Shown piece by piece: positions 47,658-59,790 of a stretch of DNA of 64,000 bases. Below the pieces are notes generated by a model, which searched no databases, had not been told where the DNA came from, and saw only the letters and a list, made by a program, of their open reading frames with translations. The position numbers and the translations under genes were made by a program. The first letter of the stretch is position 1, and every line of letters starts with the position of its first letter. Origin of the DNA: Erythroxylum novogranatense (lineage: Eukaryota; Streptophyta; Magnoliopsida; Malpighiales; Erythroxylaceae). The DNA is taken from NCBI GenBank assembly GCA_029891385.1, contig CM057224.1, positions 2,356,001-2,420,000 on the forward strand. Direction: 5' to 3'.

Positions 47658-50368
47658 TTAATAATAATAATAATAATAATAATAGTAAGTAGAAAATTTA
47701 TAACAATAAATAATACTAATTAATAATAATATTATTATTAACAATGAATAATAATAATAATAATAACAATAATAATAATAATCTCAACTAAATATATTTT
47801 TATTTTCAATTTTATATAACAAATTTCAACCAAACAAGTTATTATTTTTAAGAAAAAATAAAAACTAAAAACAAGAAACAGAAATCGAAACGTGAATTAT
47901 TTATAGTATTATGCAGTTTTACCCTAACTTTGACGAGTTGGAGCACTTTATTTTTATTAGGGTATTTCAATATCTTATCCACACATTTATATAGTCAAGA
48001 AAAGTTCTATCGAAGCGTGAATTTTGAAGAGGCTTATAATAGTGCGCAATTTAGTCTACATAAATGTGTTGATAAGATATTGGAACACTCTAACTGAAAT
48101 AAGGTGCTCCAACCTGTCAAAGTTAGAGTGAAACTGAGTACTACTATAAACTTCTTCAAAATTCATGCTTCGGTGGAACTTCTCCCTTGTAGTTTTTGTT
48201 CTTGTTATTTTTTTTAAATTGTAGATATAATATACTAATCATGATTCAAGAATACTTTAGCTGCTTTTTAATTATTAGCCCATGGTTATAAGTAATTAGT
48301 ATTTGAGCTTGTCCAAAACTTAGATATAACTCTTAAAAATTAAGAAATAAAGTTAAAATATAAAATAGTTAAAATTTAGATCAAATCTACAAATTTAGTC
48401 ACCTAATATATGATAGCCAAATTAAATTTAAAATTTAAAATTTAAAATATATATTAAATTTCACAATTTTAATAAAATTGATTGATAAATAATTTATTAG
48501 CCAAAATTTCAATATTAGTTTTAGATTCTTTATTGAATTGGTGTGGCAATTGATTCTTTTTATACAATAACTAATTGATTTTGATAACTTTATTACTAAA
48601 ATACAAAATTCCTTTTGCCTAAACTCCAAAAATTCCAAAGTAAAAGTTACTTAAAAAGATAGGAACGGTTTGTTACTGCACCGTTCAAGTTCCATTGTGA
48701 ACTAGACAAGCATTATAATCTCTTAATATCAAAATTTTTTAATGTGCATGCTTTAAAATAATAATAATAATAATAATATCTGTTTGTAGAGCTAGTAATA
48801 AGACCCGACCATTTTTTTTAAATTGTCAGCCTTGAATTGGTTTCAAGTTTAGGCTGTCCAAGTCCGACCCTGCTCGAGACTCAACAAGTAATAACAAAAC
48901 CACATTATTTTTTAAAAATTAACGTTATTTTGATATTTTAATTTTAAAAAAGTTTTAGATCTACTACCCGACCCATTGTCATGTATATTTGTCCCTATTA
49001 ATTTGACTTGGCACATTAAATGGGTTAGAGCGTGATTATTTTTTTATCATTAATATATTAATCATGCTTATCTGGATTTTAAGGCTTTTTTTAATTCATT
49101 AGATTGATTCTTCATTTTGCTATTTTCTATTACTGGAAACAGAATTGTCACGTGAAAATTTGTTAGTATTATATCTTCCTCAGGGAGGTCAAGTCAGGTG
49201 CGACCGCACTCAGTCACAATATGATCTCTGCATTATCGACGGTTCCACTATCTTAGACCCCACGAGCTACACTTTCTTTACAGGGCTCACCAACTCCACC
49301 TCAAATCCAACGGTCAAGATCAAGCCTTACCCTCGCAAATTTGAAGGCTTCGTGATGGGCCGTATCAAAGACATCGCAATCACTTCAGGCCTACCAAAGA
49401 AACCGTGTCAAGTCCCACATGATGTCCCAGCCCTTGTGTTTTGTGCAGGTGGGTACACTGGAAACTTCTTTCACGAATTCAATGACGGGTTTATACCCCT
49501 CTTTATCACCGTCAACACAATCTTCCCCAATCAGGACTTTGTGATTGTGATATCCCAAGGTCATGATTGGTGGCTCAACAAGTACGTTGATTTGCTCAAC
49601 GTGTTCACCAAGCACCCAATCATTAACCTCGATAATGAAACGACAACGCATTGCTTTCCTTCTGCTAATATCGGCTTAATATCGCATGGTTTTATGATCA
49701 TAAACGACACGTTAATACCTAAATCAAAATCATACTTTCATTTTCGGAGTCTGCTACACAAGGCCTATGGTCAAAATTTTGCTTCATCTTCTCCCATGTC
49801 TTCTTTTCCGAAGTCAATGACTCGGCCACGACTCTTGATCGTAATTCGTAGCGGAGACATCGGTCGAGTTATCGTGAATCAAGATGAGGTGATTAAGGAA
49901 ATGGAAGAAGTTGGTTTTGATGTAATTGTGTTTCAACCTACAAGTAGCACTTCATTACGTGATGCATATGCATTAGTTAGCTCAAGTCACGCCATGGTAG
50001 GGGTGCATGGGGCGGCACTTACGCATTCATTATTTCTCCGACCAGGTTCCGTGTTGGTACAGGTGGTTCCGATCGGGGTGGAATGGGCTTCCGATGCATC
50101 TTTTGGGAGGGTGGGAAGGGGACTAAACCTGGAGTACTTGGAGTATAGGATAGGAGTGGAAGAGAGTAGCTTGGTAGAAAAATATGGGAGTGAAAGTAGG
50201 TTGCTAAAAGACCCACACGCTCTTCAGATCAAAGGGACAGGATGGCCTACAGAGATCATGGACATTTACTTGAAAGAACAAAATGTAAGGCTTGACTTGG
50301 TTAGGTTCAGGAAGTATTTGGAGAAAGCTTATGTAAAGGCCAAGAATTTCATGTACAAGGAGGGCTAA
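46826..50368 (+). CDS. GT61-C: diverged family-61 glycosyltransferase, two exons, 456 residues
   Basis: Exon 1 (46826-46970) encodes a short basic N-terminus and a signal anchor (about residues 16-33, LVALCLACFSTFLVYQI), as expected for a type II Golgi enzyme. The donor CCAG|GTATGG and the acceptor AAACAG|AATTG (exon 2 from 49143) join in frame as G|AA. Exon 2 has no ATG of its own at the equivalent position, which supports the join. Lumenal motifs are PALVFCAGGYTGNFFHEF, HCFPSANIGL and GVHGAALTH at residues 335-343, the same numbering as in GT61-A. The second intron of GT61-A/B is absent here. The 2.2 kb intron 1 is filled by microsatellite and foldback DNA. The gene is divergently oriented from GT61-A, 3.1 kb away. 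Exon 1 is inferred and less certain than exon 2. Confidence 0.85.
47262..47790. repeat. Large (AAT)n-rich array with ~65-70-bp higher-order units, in GT61-C intron 1
   Basis: About 530 bases are built almost only of AAT/TAA triplets. Within it a longer unit repeats about three times (starting near 47466, 47537 and 47601), with landmarks AAGAATAACTTAAT and AATGAGTTTAATAATATAA. Flanks read TGTTTGGTT (47110-47119) and AACCAAACA (47829-47837) in inverted orientation, so the array may have grown inside an old MITE. Confidence 0.85.
47902..48181. repeat. Foldback (inverted repeat) element in GT61-C intron 1
   Basis: Segment 47902-47996 is matched in reverse complement by 48053-48147 at roughly 80 percent by eye (landmarks CTAACTTTGAC..GTTGGAGCAC and TCAATATCTTATC). 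Segment 48000-48038 is likewise matched by 48146-48181 (AAGTTC..CGAAGC.TGAATTTTGAAGA). Writing the unit as Y-X, the order is (partial Y)-X, Y, then the full inverted X'-Y'. RNA from this intron would fold into a long hairpin. Confidence 0.8.
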
Positions 50369-53221
50369 TTAAATTCTCAAGTTCACGTTACTGCGTTTTA
50401 TGATATATTTTTTTCTTTTGATTTTGTAGTCGAATTTTGGTATATTCACTATAATGTTTATTTTGTTAAACCAAGATTCTTGAGTTCTTTTTCCAAACAT
50501 ATAAATGAGACCAATATTTTAAAAACCGTATCGAAAGTTAAACCAGTAACACAGGAAGTTTAAGGTCTAAAAGGTTCAATTAGTATTAAATCGTCATAAA
50601 ACTAACTAAAATTGAATAAAATTAAGGATTTAAAATATGATTGAAATAGATTAATTTTATTTATCGAAAATTTTAAAGTTTAATTAAAAAGAGATTGATA
50701 AATAAAATGTTATTTATTTATTTTAGTTTTAAAATTTTATTAATTTAGATAAATCGATCAATTAATTAATAAATTGATCGTTTGTAACAACGAGAATTAT
50801 TAAAGTTAATCAAATTAAAAATTAAAACTGAATTGTAACATTAACCCTTTCAAAATTTTATAATTAAATTGGTGTTGAATTTTTAAAGATAGCGTTTTAG
50901 GCTTGTGGCTAAGTATTGAGAATATTATATGTAATTTATAGGGTGAAATAGAATCGTAGATCAATTCTGATTATATTCCATAGGGAACAAAAAAGATGAG
51001 ACCATAGAGAATGTATACGAAGAGGATACATTAAAAATGCTTAAAAGAAGGTGACTTAAAATGATATTATGAAGATAGAATAAAATTGAATAATTTAAAA
51101 TATAATTTAAAAATTGTTCTTATCTATAAAAATTTAAAGTTTAATAAAATTATTAATTAATTAAAATTTATAAAAATTAATTATTTTAAACAATTTTAAT
51201 TTTTAAGTATTAAAATATCAAAGATATTTACCCTTAAAGATGATCTAAGTAGCTTCTATGGGATCAAATCATCTATTCCAATTAACCAATTCCTACTATT
51301 TTTTATTAAATCTCATCGGGGTCTACACAGATATATGAACAAAATTAAGTAACACAGGATTAGAACATTCTAACGGAAACATGGCACTCCAACCTAGCTA
51401 CTATAAGGGCTGAGATACATTAGGAACTGCAAGCGTTACTTAAGAGGCGGCAATGATTAGAGCTGATAAAGTTTGGAATTGGTTTAATTTTATTTAACAT
51501 TTGAAATTAATTTAAAATTTAATCAATTTTAAATTAAAAATCAAGTTCATCTTATGTCAAATATCTTAAATTTAAGGTTTCATTTAAAATTGGAACTTTT
51601 ATATTTAAATTCAATTAAAGTTTCATCAAATATAATTGCGTTTATTGATTTCATATCAAATCGAATTAAGTTAAAATTTTAATTATTTTATTTAAATTTA
51701 ACTAATTACTTAAATCTAAATTATTAACTCATTAAATGAATTATTTGACATAAACTGTATGCTTTATTCAATGTCCATTTGGAATATAACAACTGCGAAT
51801 TTTTCCCCAATATAAAAGATGACAAAATCTCATTTAAACTCTATTATTTATATAAAATTAATATTTTAAAATATAAAAATCTAATATTTTAAAAACATCT
51901 TAGTTAAATTTCCAACTAACATAATCTTTGATTTTATTAAAATTCTATCAATTAAAGCCTATTTGGTAATCAACGGATTGCATTAGTTGTTAGTTGATTC
52001 TATCAATAGTTAGTGACAACGGATTAATACAATTGATTAGACCAACAGATAACATCGATTGTTTATTTAAAGATATTAGATAAAATTTACTGTTTATGTA
52101 TAAAATGACTTATAAATGTATGATTTTAAAAAGATTATAAGAACATACTCATTCTTATAAGAATTTAATTAAAGCAAAAGAAGTCAACACCATCATTTCA
52201 AAGTTAAAGAAAGACCATATAATGAGATAACCTGGTATATTTTAGGTTAAACTTGATATTAATTCATCTTCAAAACTAAAATTGATATTTAAATTATTAA
52301 ATTTAAATAATAAATTTATTATCTTTATTTTTATCTCTACTATTTTGAATAATTTATAATAAGTTTTAGATATGATAATCTTTTAATCCCTAAATTTCTC
52401 AACTACAGGAGGAAATGCTCCGCATAAGAGAGTTTTCAAAATCAACGAATTGTGATCAATCCGCCAACCCATTCAAAGGGTAAGCCTTGAAGCAACTTTA
52501 TCAATTGCTCGTTTATAACTATAAGATCGCATGTTTAAGTCATGAAAATAGGTTTTTTGTAACAATATAAAAATAATGTTACGTACATTATAACCCTCTC
52601 CAGCTCTCTATAAAGTAGGAAGTCTTATGTATTAGGAGCGTTAACTTTGAATTAGACATTTTACAAGTATACATTTTAAAAATTCATAATTTAGTTATTT
52701 TCATAAAAGGATATAAAATATATAGAAAATGCTTTAGACTTTGAATTGAATATATCATTCATATTAAAAGTGTTTGGATATAATTTTTTATTTGCATATG
52801 AATTAACTTGATTTTAATATAATATAATGATTAGTCGGTTCTTATTATTTTATTGTAAAAGTTAATGTTTTAAAAATTACATTTCTTCATGTACAGTGAC
52901 TATCATCTAATGTTCACAGCTGAAGACATTGGTTGTGATATCGATGCCCGATCTTGGATAAGGGTAAGAAAAGCACCTACTTATGGCCGACTTGCCTCTA
53001 TTTTATCTCATTTATTTTTTATGAGAATTCACTCTTAACATTTTATAAAGAAAAAAAGATAATATAGAACATTTTCTTTTAATTCACTCGGAGCCTATAA
53101 AACGTTAGAAACCGCCGTCTCAATGCTTCTTGACATGTCTAACTTCCCAACACCACCCATTTTCACCTTCATGGAGCCAATTAACACCAACTCTTATCCG
53201 TATTGAACAAGCAAAAAGAAC
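50369..53221. other. AT-rich spacer downstream of GT61-C
   Basis: No gene recognised. It holds a member of the dispersed family with GGCACTCCAACC (about 51297-51405), related in part to the foldback element. The rest is AT-rich, possibly decayed intron- or spacer-like DNA. Confidence 0.6.
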
Positions 53222-54560
53222 ATATACTATAAGAGTTAAGATATTTAGTGACGATATTTTTGTGACTAATCATTGTTTCGTCACAAATATGAGGTTTTTT
53301 ATGACAAAATAATTGATTGACATTTGTGTTTGAATTATATGTGATGATTTATTTTCATCACAAATATAATGGTAATTGTTAAAATTTAGTATTTTTATAA
53401 TTAAATTGTCACTATTAATATATTAATAGTGTCAAATTTTATTTTATCACTAAATTTTGTCATTAAAAGCCTATGCAATTTTAGCGGAATTAATTGAAAT
53501 TGTGACAACCATACATTAGTAACTAATGTTTTTATTTGTTGTGACAAAATATAGTTTGTTCACTAATAATTTTTATTGTTGTGATAAAGCGGTTTATCGT
53601 CACACAATATTTTAATTGTTGTGACAAAAAATTTTGTCAAAAAATTCAATTAATTAGTATTTCCTTCATATTATTACAATAATCGAACTCTAACTATGGT
53701 AATTACTATTCGTAATTTTGTGACTTGTTTATGACTAACTTTTTGTAATCACAAATATGAGTTTTTTAGTAAGAAGGCAATTGTTGGACACTATTTTTGG
53801 ATTATCTGTGACGATTTATATTTTGTCACTAATATAACGATAATTGTGGTAATTTAGTATCTTTTATAATTAAATTGTCATTATTACTATATTAATAATT
53901 TTAAAATTTATTTTATCACTAAGTTTTGTCACTAAAAGCTTGTGAAATTTGGTGCCAAAATAATTTTGAAGGAATAAATTCCAATTGTGACAAAAAGTAT
54001 ATTAGTAACTAATACTTTCTATTTGTTATGGCAAAACATAGTTTGGTATCTAATTTTTGGTTATAAAAGGTTAACCATCACACAATATTTTACTTGTTGT
54101 AACAAAAATTTTGTCAATAAATATTTAATTAATTAGTGTCTACTTAATATCGTCACAATAACTAAAGTATAGCTATGGTTACTATTATTCGTAATTTAGT
54201 GATAATTTTTGACTAAGTATTATTTCGTCACAAATATGATGTTTGTTGTGAAAAAACAATTTATTGACACTATTATTTGGATTAAGCTGTGATGAATTTG
54301 TTTGTGACAATAATACAATGAGAATTGTGACAATTTAATACCTTCATAATTAAATTATTACTATTAATATATTAATAGTGTCAAAATTTCTTTTATCACT
54401 ACATTTTGTTATTAAAAGCTCATGTACTTGTTATAACGAAAACTTTTCTCAATAAAAAATTCAACTAGTTAGTGTTTACTTAATATTGTCACAATAACCA
54501 AACTATGAATATGCGCACTACTGTTTGTAATTTTAGTAACAAACAATACGACAATATGAG
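53222..54560. repeat. CACTA-type subterminal region: three ~470-bp tandem units rich in GTGAC/GTCAC
   Basis: The landmark CACAAATATGA recurs near 53280, 53748 and 54228, with a shortened fourth repeat near 54550. Each unit repeats GTGACGAT, GTCACAAATAT and TTGTGACAAA. The left edge ACTATAAGAG...ATTTAGTGACGA resembles a decayed CACTA terminus (CACTATAAGA). Such GTGAC-rich repeats are typical of CACTA subterminal ends. A CACTA TNP2-like ORF follows at 55173-60379, so this is probably its 3' end. Confidence 0.65.
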
Positions 54561-55172
54561 ACAGGATAGTGATAGTGAGAAGGCCTCACCAAAATCATGA
54601 AAGCTGCAATTTATATTTTCAAATGAAGCGTCAGTGGTGAAATTGAACTAAGTTGTGATAAGGTCACAAACTGCTTGAACAATCTCAAAATGAAGAAACT
54701 AGAAGCAGAGAATTGATTGTGGAAGTTTAGAGCAAAGTCGTTTAGCCTTATGATATTCATAACAAACACTTGATAACTAAGGTAAGGCCTAAAGCCCATT
54801 AAATTTGCTCAATATTTACAGAATGAAGTGATACGAAGCAAGAATTCGAATGTAAAGCTGTTGTAAATTTCCCTTACTCTTCTTCCACCTCTTGGTATGG
54901 TATGTACTCCAAACTAAAAGGAATAAATGCTAATCAATCGACCAAGTGAAGAATATGTCATTCAAACTCATCTAGCAGGCTAATGTAATTGTAAGATATG
55001 ATCCATAGGGCAAGCAGGATTTACAGGAAGTCAGTAACTATAAGTAAAGAATTTTCATTTCAACTTATGAGAAAAAAAGTCATTTTACACTATTTTGACA
55101 AGCAAATTTCATCTGGAATTTACTTGGATGAAATCACAAAAGATTGAGGAGTTTACGCACCTTAGTTTAGGC
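54561..55172. other. Interior of the CACTA remnant, no clear coding
   Basis: This lies between the GTGAC repeat array and the TNP2-like ORF. Short frames exist on the minus strand but are not recognised. It may contain 3' UTR of the transposase transcript. Confidence 0.4.
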
Positions 55173-55287
55173 TCAATCATTGTCATTGTTGCCTTCCTCA
55201 TCTTCATTTATTGAATTTGTTTCATCATCATCCATAAAAGTATCTTCATCACAATCAGTTTCATCATCTTCTCCAGTACTTATAGTG

Positions 55288-55506
55288 TAAAGAAACAGAG
55301 AATTGTGGAATAATTTCAGTCCTTCATTGATCAAGATTACAAGTGATTAAATACAGGCTGTACGCAAGCTAATCCCTAAACTTAAGGAGATAAAATCAAG
55401 TTTAAATCTACCTATTTACAAGCTTAACAATACAATTGGAAACTATCTACAATAACCAATAGAAGAGGTCAAAGATAACATGTGCATAGCACGGGTTTCA
55501 CTGATA
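55288..55506 (-). repeat. 3' LTR of the Copia element
   Basis: 219 bases, starting TAAAGAAACAGAG on the plus strand and ending CACTGATA, next to the TSD TAGTG on its outer side. The adjoining internal end (CCGAGGCG on the coding strand) is a weak polypurine tract. Confidence 0.95.
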
Positions 55507-55510
55507 CGCC

Positions 55511-58500
55511 TCGGACAGGTTGATGAACACGTAATTCAGTAAGAAGATGTGTAACCCAGCAAATCTCGGACACAGAGTTTGCGACAGCTTTAAACTCCGC
55601 CTCGGTGGATGAACGAGCAATCGTCTATTGCTTTTTTTGAAACCCAACTGATCGAATTAGTGCCAAGGAACAAAATATGACCCGATGTCGAATTGCGACT
55701 GTCCAGGTCACCGGCCCAGTCCGCATCAACATACATTGATAAATCAAATTGCTTCATACGTCGGAGATGTAACCCAAGTGTAGGAGTACCACGTAAATAC
55801 CGCAGAACCAGCTTCAATGATTTCCAATGTAACTCGGATGGGTTGTGCATAAACTGTGAAAGCTTATTTACAGAGTAGTTAATGTCCGACCTTGTAAAAG
55901 ATAAGTATTGCAATTTACCTAACACCGTACGATAACGTGTCGCATCAAAGGAAAGAGCACCATCATGTAAGGATAAAGATCCGGTGCTGCTCATCGGGGT
56001 GGGAGCTGGATTACAATCTTGCATATTTTCAGCACCTAAAAGCTCGGCAATGTAGTTTGTTTGAGTGAGATACAAGCTGTCAGTCGTGCGGGTTACTTCA
56101 ACACCAAAAAAATAGTGAAGATGTCCAAGGTCCTTGATTGAAAATCGACCAGCAAGTGAGCTAATAATACGATCAACAGAGGAAATATGATTCCCAGTGA
56201 TGATAATATCATCAACATAAACTAAAACAATAACATGAACCACATCATTGCATAATGTAAATAGAGAGGGATCGGATTTAGACTTGATAAATCCTAGCTC
56301 ATGCAGGTAGGATGTGAGAGCAGTGTACCATGCTAGTGGAGCCTGTTTGAGACCGTAAATAGCTTTGCGAAGGCGACAGACATGAGTCGGAGCTGTTGAA
56401 GATTCAAAACCAGGGGGCTGGGACATGTATACTTCTTCATTAAGATCTCCTTGCAAGAAAGCATTGTTCACATCAAGCTGTCGAAGCACCCAATTATTCG
56501 TAACTGCTAGAGACAGAACCACACGGACCGTCGTTTGTTTGACCACCGGACTGAAGGTGGAGTGATAATCTATGCCAGGATGTTGGGTGAAGCCCTTGGC
56601 AACCAGCTAGCCTTGTAGCGATCAATCGTGCCATCCGAGTTGCGTTTTATCCTGAAAATCCACTTACAGGCAACAACAATTTTCGTAGTATCTTTGGGAA
56701 CTAGTTCCTATGTCCCGGTTTGAGCTAAAGCATCAAGTTCAAGTTTCATAGCGTCCCGCCACTCTTTGTGCTTTTGGGCTTGTTTAACAGTGGTAGGTAT
56801 GGTTTCAGGAGACACAGTGGCAAGATAATTAAATGATTTTTTTGGTTTGAATATATTATTTTGGGACCTAGTGATGACTCGAGGAGGATCTGGTATAGGC
56901 GGGGGGATAGCTGAAAGAATTGGAACATCGGTGTGATCTGGTAAGGGGTTAGGTGTGACAATAACATGTGTAGGTGATTCAGTAGGGTGTGTGTGTGTGG
57001 GGGGGGGGGGGGAGGAGCAATATGAGGTGATGGTGATCGTGATATAGGAGAGGTAGGGGAGAGGGACATACCTTGGGTGATCGAAGACGCCAGTGTGCCG
57101 GACAAGAGTCTATGGTCCTGGTCGGGGGTGGAGAGTGTGGTCGAGCAGCAGATGATGTTTGGCACGGTACAAGGATCGGGGCAAGCAGAGCAGGCACAAC
57201 AGTGGGTTCGGGAGTTTGGTGTTCACGGCTGGTGGTGGGAGACATATCCCACTCAATAGGTTTGGATTGCGGCAGCAGATTACGAAACCGGTTTTGATAA
57301 GGAAACTCAGTTTCAACAAAGGTAACATCACGAGACAGGTACACTTTGGAGTGCAAAGGATCAAAACAAATATGACAGTGATGGGTAAGAGACACACCAA
57401 GGTACACACATGGGGTGGATTTCGGATCAAGTTTATGGTTGTATAGGGTTTAAGCCATGGGTAACACAAGCAACCAAAACTTTGGAGGGTATCATATGAC
57501 GGTGTTTTGTGGTGGAGTTGTTCAAATGGGGACTTATACTACAGCAAGGGAGTGGGCGATCGATTTATTAAGTACACTGCATGATGACAAGCAAAAGACC
57601 AAAACGAGGGAGGTAGAGAGGCTTGGTGAAGTAAGGATTTTGCCGTCTCAACAATGTGGCGATGACGACGCTCAACAGTGGCTACTCGTTGTGGGGTATA
57701 TGGAGGGCTCACTAAGTGTTCAATACCATTGGTTTGAAGGTAGGAATCGAGACTCTTGTATTATGTACCCCCATCAGTGTAAAGAGTAAGAATGGTGGCT
57801 GAAAAATGCTTTTCAAGCAATGGTTTGAGTGTTTGAAAAATTGTTTTGACTTCACTCTTGTTTTTCAAAGTATGTAGCCAAGTGTACTTGGTAAATTGAT
57901 CAACAAAAATACAGTAGTATAATTTTTTGTCAATAGAAAGTACTGGCGAAGGTCCCCATAAGTCACTAAAGATAGTTTGCAACGGTTTGGTACTTCTGAG
58001 AGAAAATTCGTTAAAAGGTAAACGATGGGATTTATTGCATTGACATGAGTTACATGCCGTAAAACTGTCTTTATTGGAAAATGGTAAATGAAACTTGCGG
58101 CAAATATAATTAAAGATCCGTAAATGAGGATGACCTAGTCTATGATGCCATACATCAATGGGAACGGTGTGTCGGGCAGTGAAGACAGTGAGCTTGGGAT
58201 TTGGTTGGTGAGGCCACTCGTACAGACCATCTCTACTCCGTCCGTGCACCAATGGTGTCTTCGAGTTGAGATCCTTCACATAAAAATAAGAAGGAAAAAA
58301 TTCAATCGATGTGTGATTATCTTGGCAAAACTAGGAAACAGAAATTAAATTGCGTTTAATGACAGGTGCACAAAGAGTATGGTGAAGCTTAAAAACAGAA
58401 TTCGATGCTTGTAGATGAGTTGTGCCTGAGTGGAATATCAGAATTGTTATACCATTGCCAACAGTAATACCATCATTGCCAAAGTATTCAGGTAGATCAC

Positions 58501-59506
58501 CGGAATAGGAAGTCATATGGTGAGATGCACCAGAGTCAACCAGCCATGTGTTCTGATTTTGAGAGCGGCCTAATGCAAAATTGGCTTTAGCCTCATAGTG
58601 ATTGTGTGACGCGGTGCGGCAAACATCAGCCTCATGACCCGGCTTGCGACATAGTTGACATTTGGCATCAGGGTTGTAACTGTTCCTGCGCACATTCTGG
58701 GAGCGATTGGGGTCTCACCATTGAGAATGTTGATTACTTGAGCGATCAGCAGTACGCCATGGTTGGAAATGGCGTCGATTGTTCCTTGAGTTATTGCTTG
58801 GCGGAGGCTTGGAGCGTTGTGCAACTGCAGCAGTGATTGGAGTCAACGATTTCTTGGACTCTTCATGCGCCAAAAACACCTCATGATCCATTAATTTGTC
58901 ACAGAGATCTTCGTACGAGATCGTCGTATCGCGGGCTCTAATGGCAGCTGAGAGTTCACGATAGTTAGAGCCTAGGCCACGAAGGATGTGAACAATCAAG
59001 TCACCATCAGCAAGGGGGGCACCAGCCGCGGCAAGTTCATCGGCAATGGCTCGTGCTCGATGTAGATACTCGGTCATGGTTTGTGTGTCTTTGGAGATGC
59101 GAGCAAGCTGGTCGCGAAGGCTAAAGAGTCTGGACTGAGATCTATTTGCATAAGTTGAATGAAGGGCTTCCCAGGCACGTTGAGCAGAGGCAGCGTTGGC
59201 CACCGTGGGAGCAATGGTTGGTTCGACCGATGCCATCATTGCACTCTGGATGAGCTTATCTTGACGAAGCCAGAGGTTATATGCTGGGTTTGGTTTGCTA
59301 TTGTCACCAACGGTGCGAGCAGGAGAGGCTTTGGTGCCATCGAGGTGGCCAAAGAGATCGTGGCCGTACATAATCATGGAGAATTGGGCTTTCCAGGTAG
59401 AAAAGTTGATACTCCCAGTCAGCTTGATCGGGAGCTAAGCCGTCACGTTGAACTAGATGACCGGCGACGTGGTGCCGATGTTGTCCCCATTAGCAGTAAG
59501 GGCCAT
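55511..59506 (-). pseudogene. Copia gag-pol polyprotein, broken by about seven stops and four frameshifts
   Basis: ATG 59506 opens gag (LTGSINFSTWKAQFSMIMYG). Zinc knuckle CQLCRKPGHEADVC, protease DSGASHHMT, integrase H-H-C-C (HHRLGHPHLR..CNSCQCNKSHR) and a D in TIFSDLWGP, then RT (LDVNNAFLQGDL, YVDDIIITG) and RNase H ([20 protein letters not shown]) follow in order. In-frame stops on the plus strand are at 59453-59455, 59435-59437, 58715-58717, 58331-58333, 57761-57763, 57539-57541 and 56708-56710. Most fit CAG/CAA or TGG changed by C-to-T or G-to-A. Frame breaks lie near 57440, the GT/G tract at 56987-57012, 56605 and 55605 (a 7-base insertion). It cannot encode a working polyprotein. Confidence 0.92.
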
Positions 59507-59571
59507 TAGGGATGGGAGGGATGCAGAAAAAAAAATTCTGATCGGTTAAGATTTGAAAGCTCTGAATACCA

Positions 59572-59790
59572 TAAAGAAACAGAGAATTGTGGAATAATTT
59601 CAGTCCTTCATTGATCAAGATTACAAGTGATTAAATACAGGCTGTACGCAAGCTAATCCCTAAACTTAAGGAGATAAAATCAAGTTTAAATCTACCTATT
59701 TACAAGCTTAACAATACAATTGGAAACTATCTACAATAACCAATAGAAGAGGTCAAAGATAACATGTGCATAGCACGGGTTACACTGATA
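59572..59790 (-). repeat. 5' LTR of the Copia element
   Basis: 219 bases, identical to the 3' LTR except for one base (GGGTTACACTG versus GGGTTTCACTG). It is bordered by the primer-binding site on the inside and TAGTG on the outside. Confidence 0.95.

Larger units (their letters stand above)
55288..59790 (-). mobile_element. Copia (RE1-like) LTR retrotransposon, 4503 bp, nearly identical LTRs, TSD TAGTG
   Basis: LTRs at 55288-55506 and 59572-59790 are both 219 bp and differ by eye at a single base (T/A near the right end). The target duplication TAGTG lies at 55283-55287 and 59791-59795. Read in the coding (minus) direction, each LTR starts TATCAGTG and ends TCTTTA, a non-canonical TA...TA type instead of TG...CA. 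The primer site TGGTATTCAGAGC (59559-59571) follows the 5' LTR. The domain order gag, zinc knuckle, protease, integrase, RT and RNase H is Copia. The insertion is into a CACTA pseudogene. Confidence 0.95.

Noticed and set aside
57073..57469. Overlapping plus-strand frames inside the Copia element
   Set aside because: Antisense of the integrase-RT spacer; no independent evidence.
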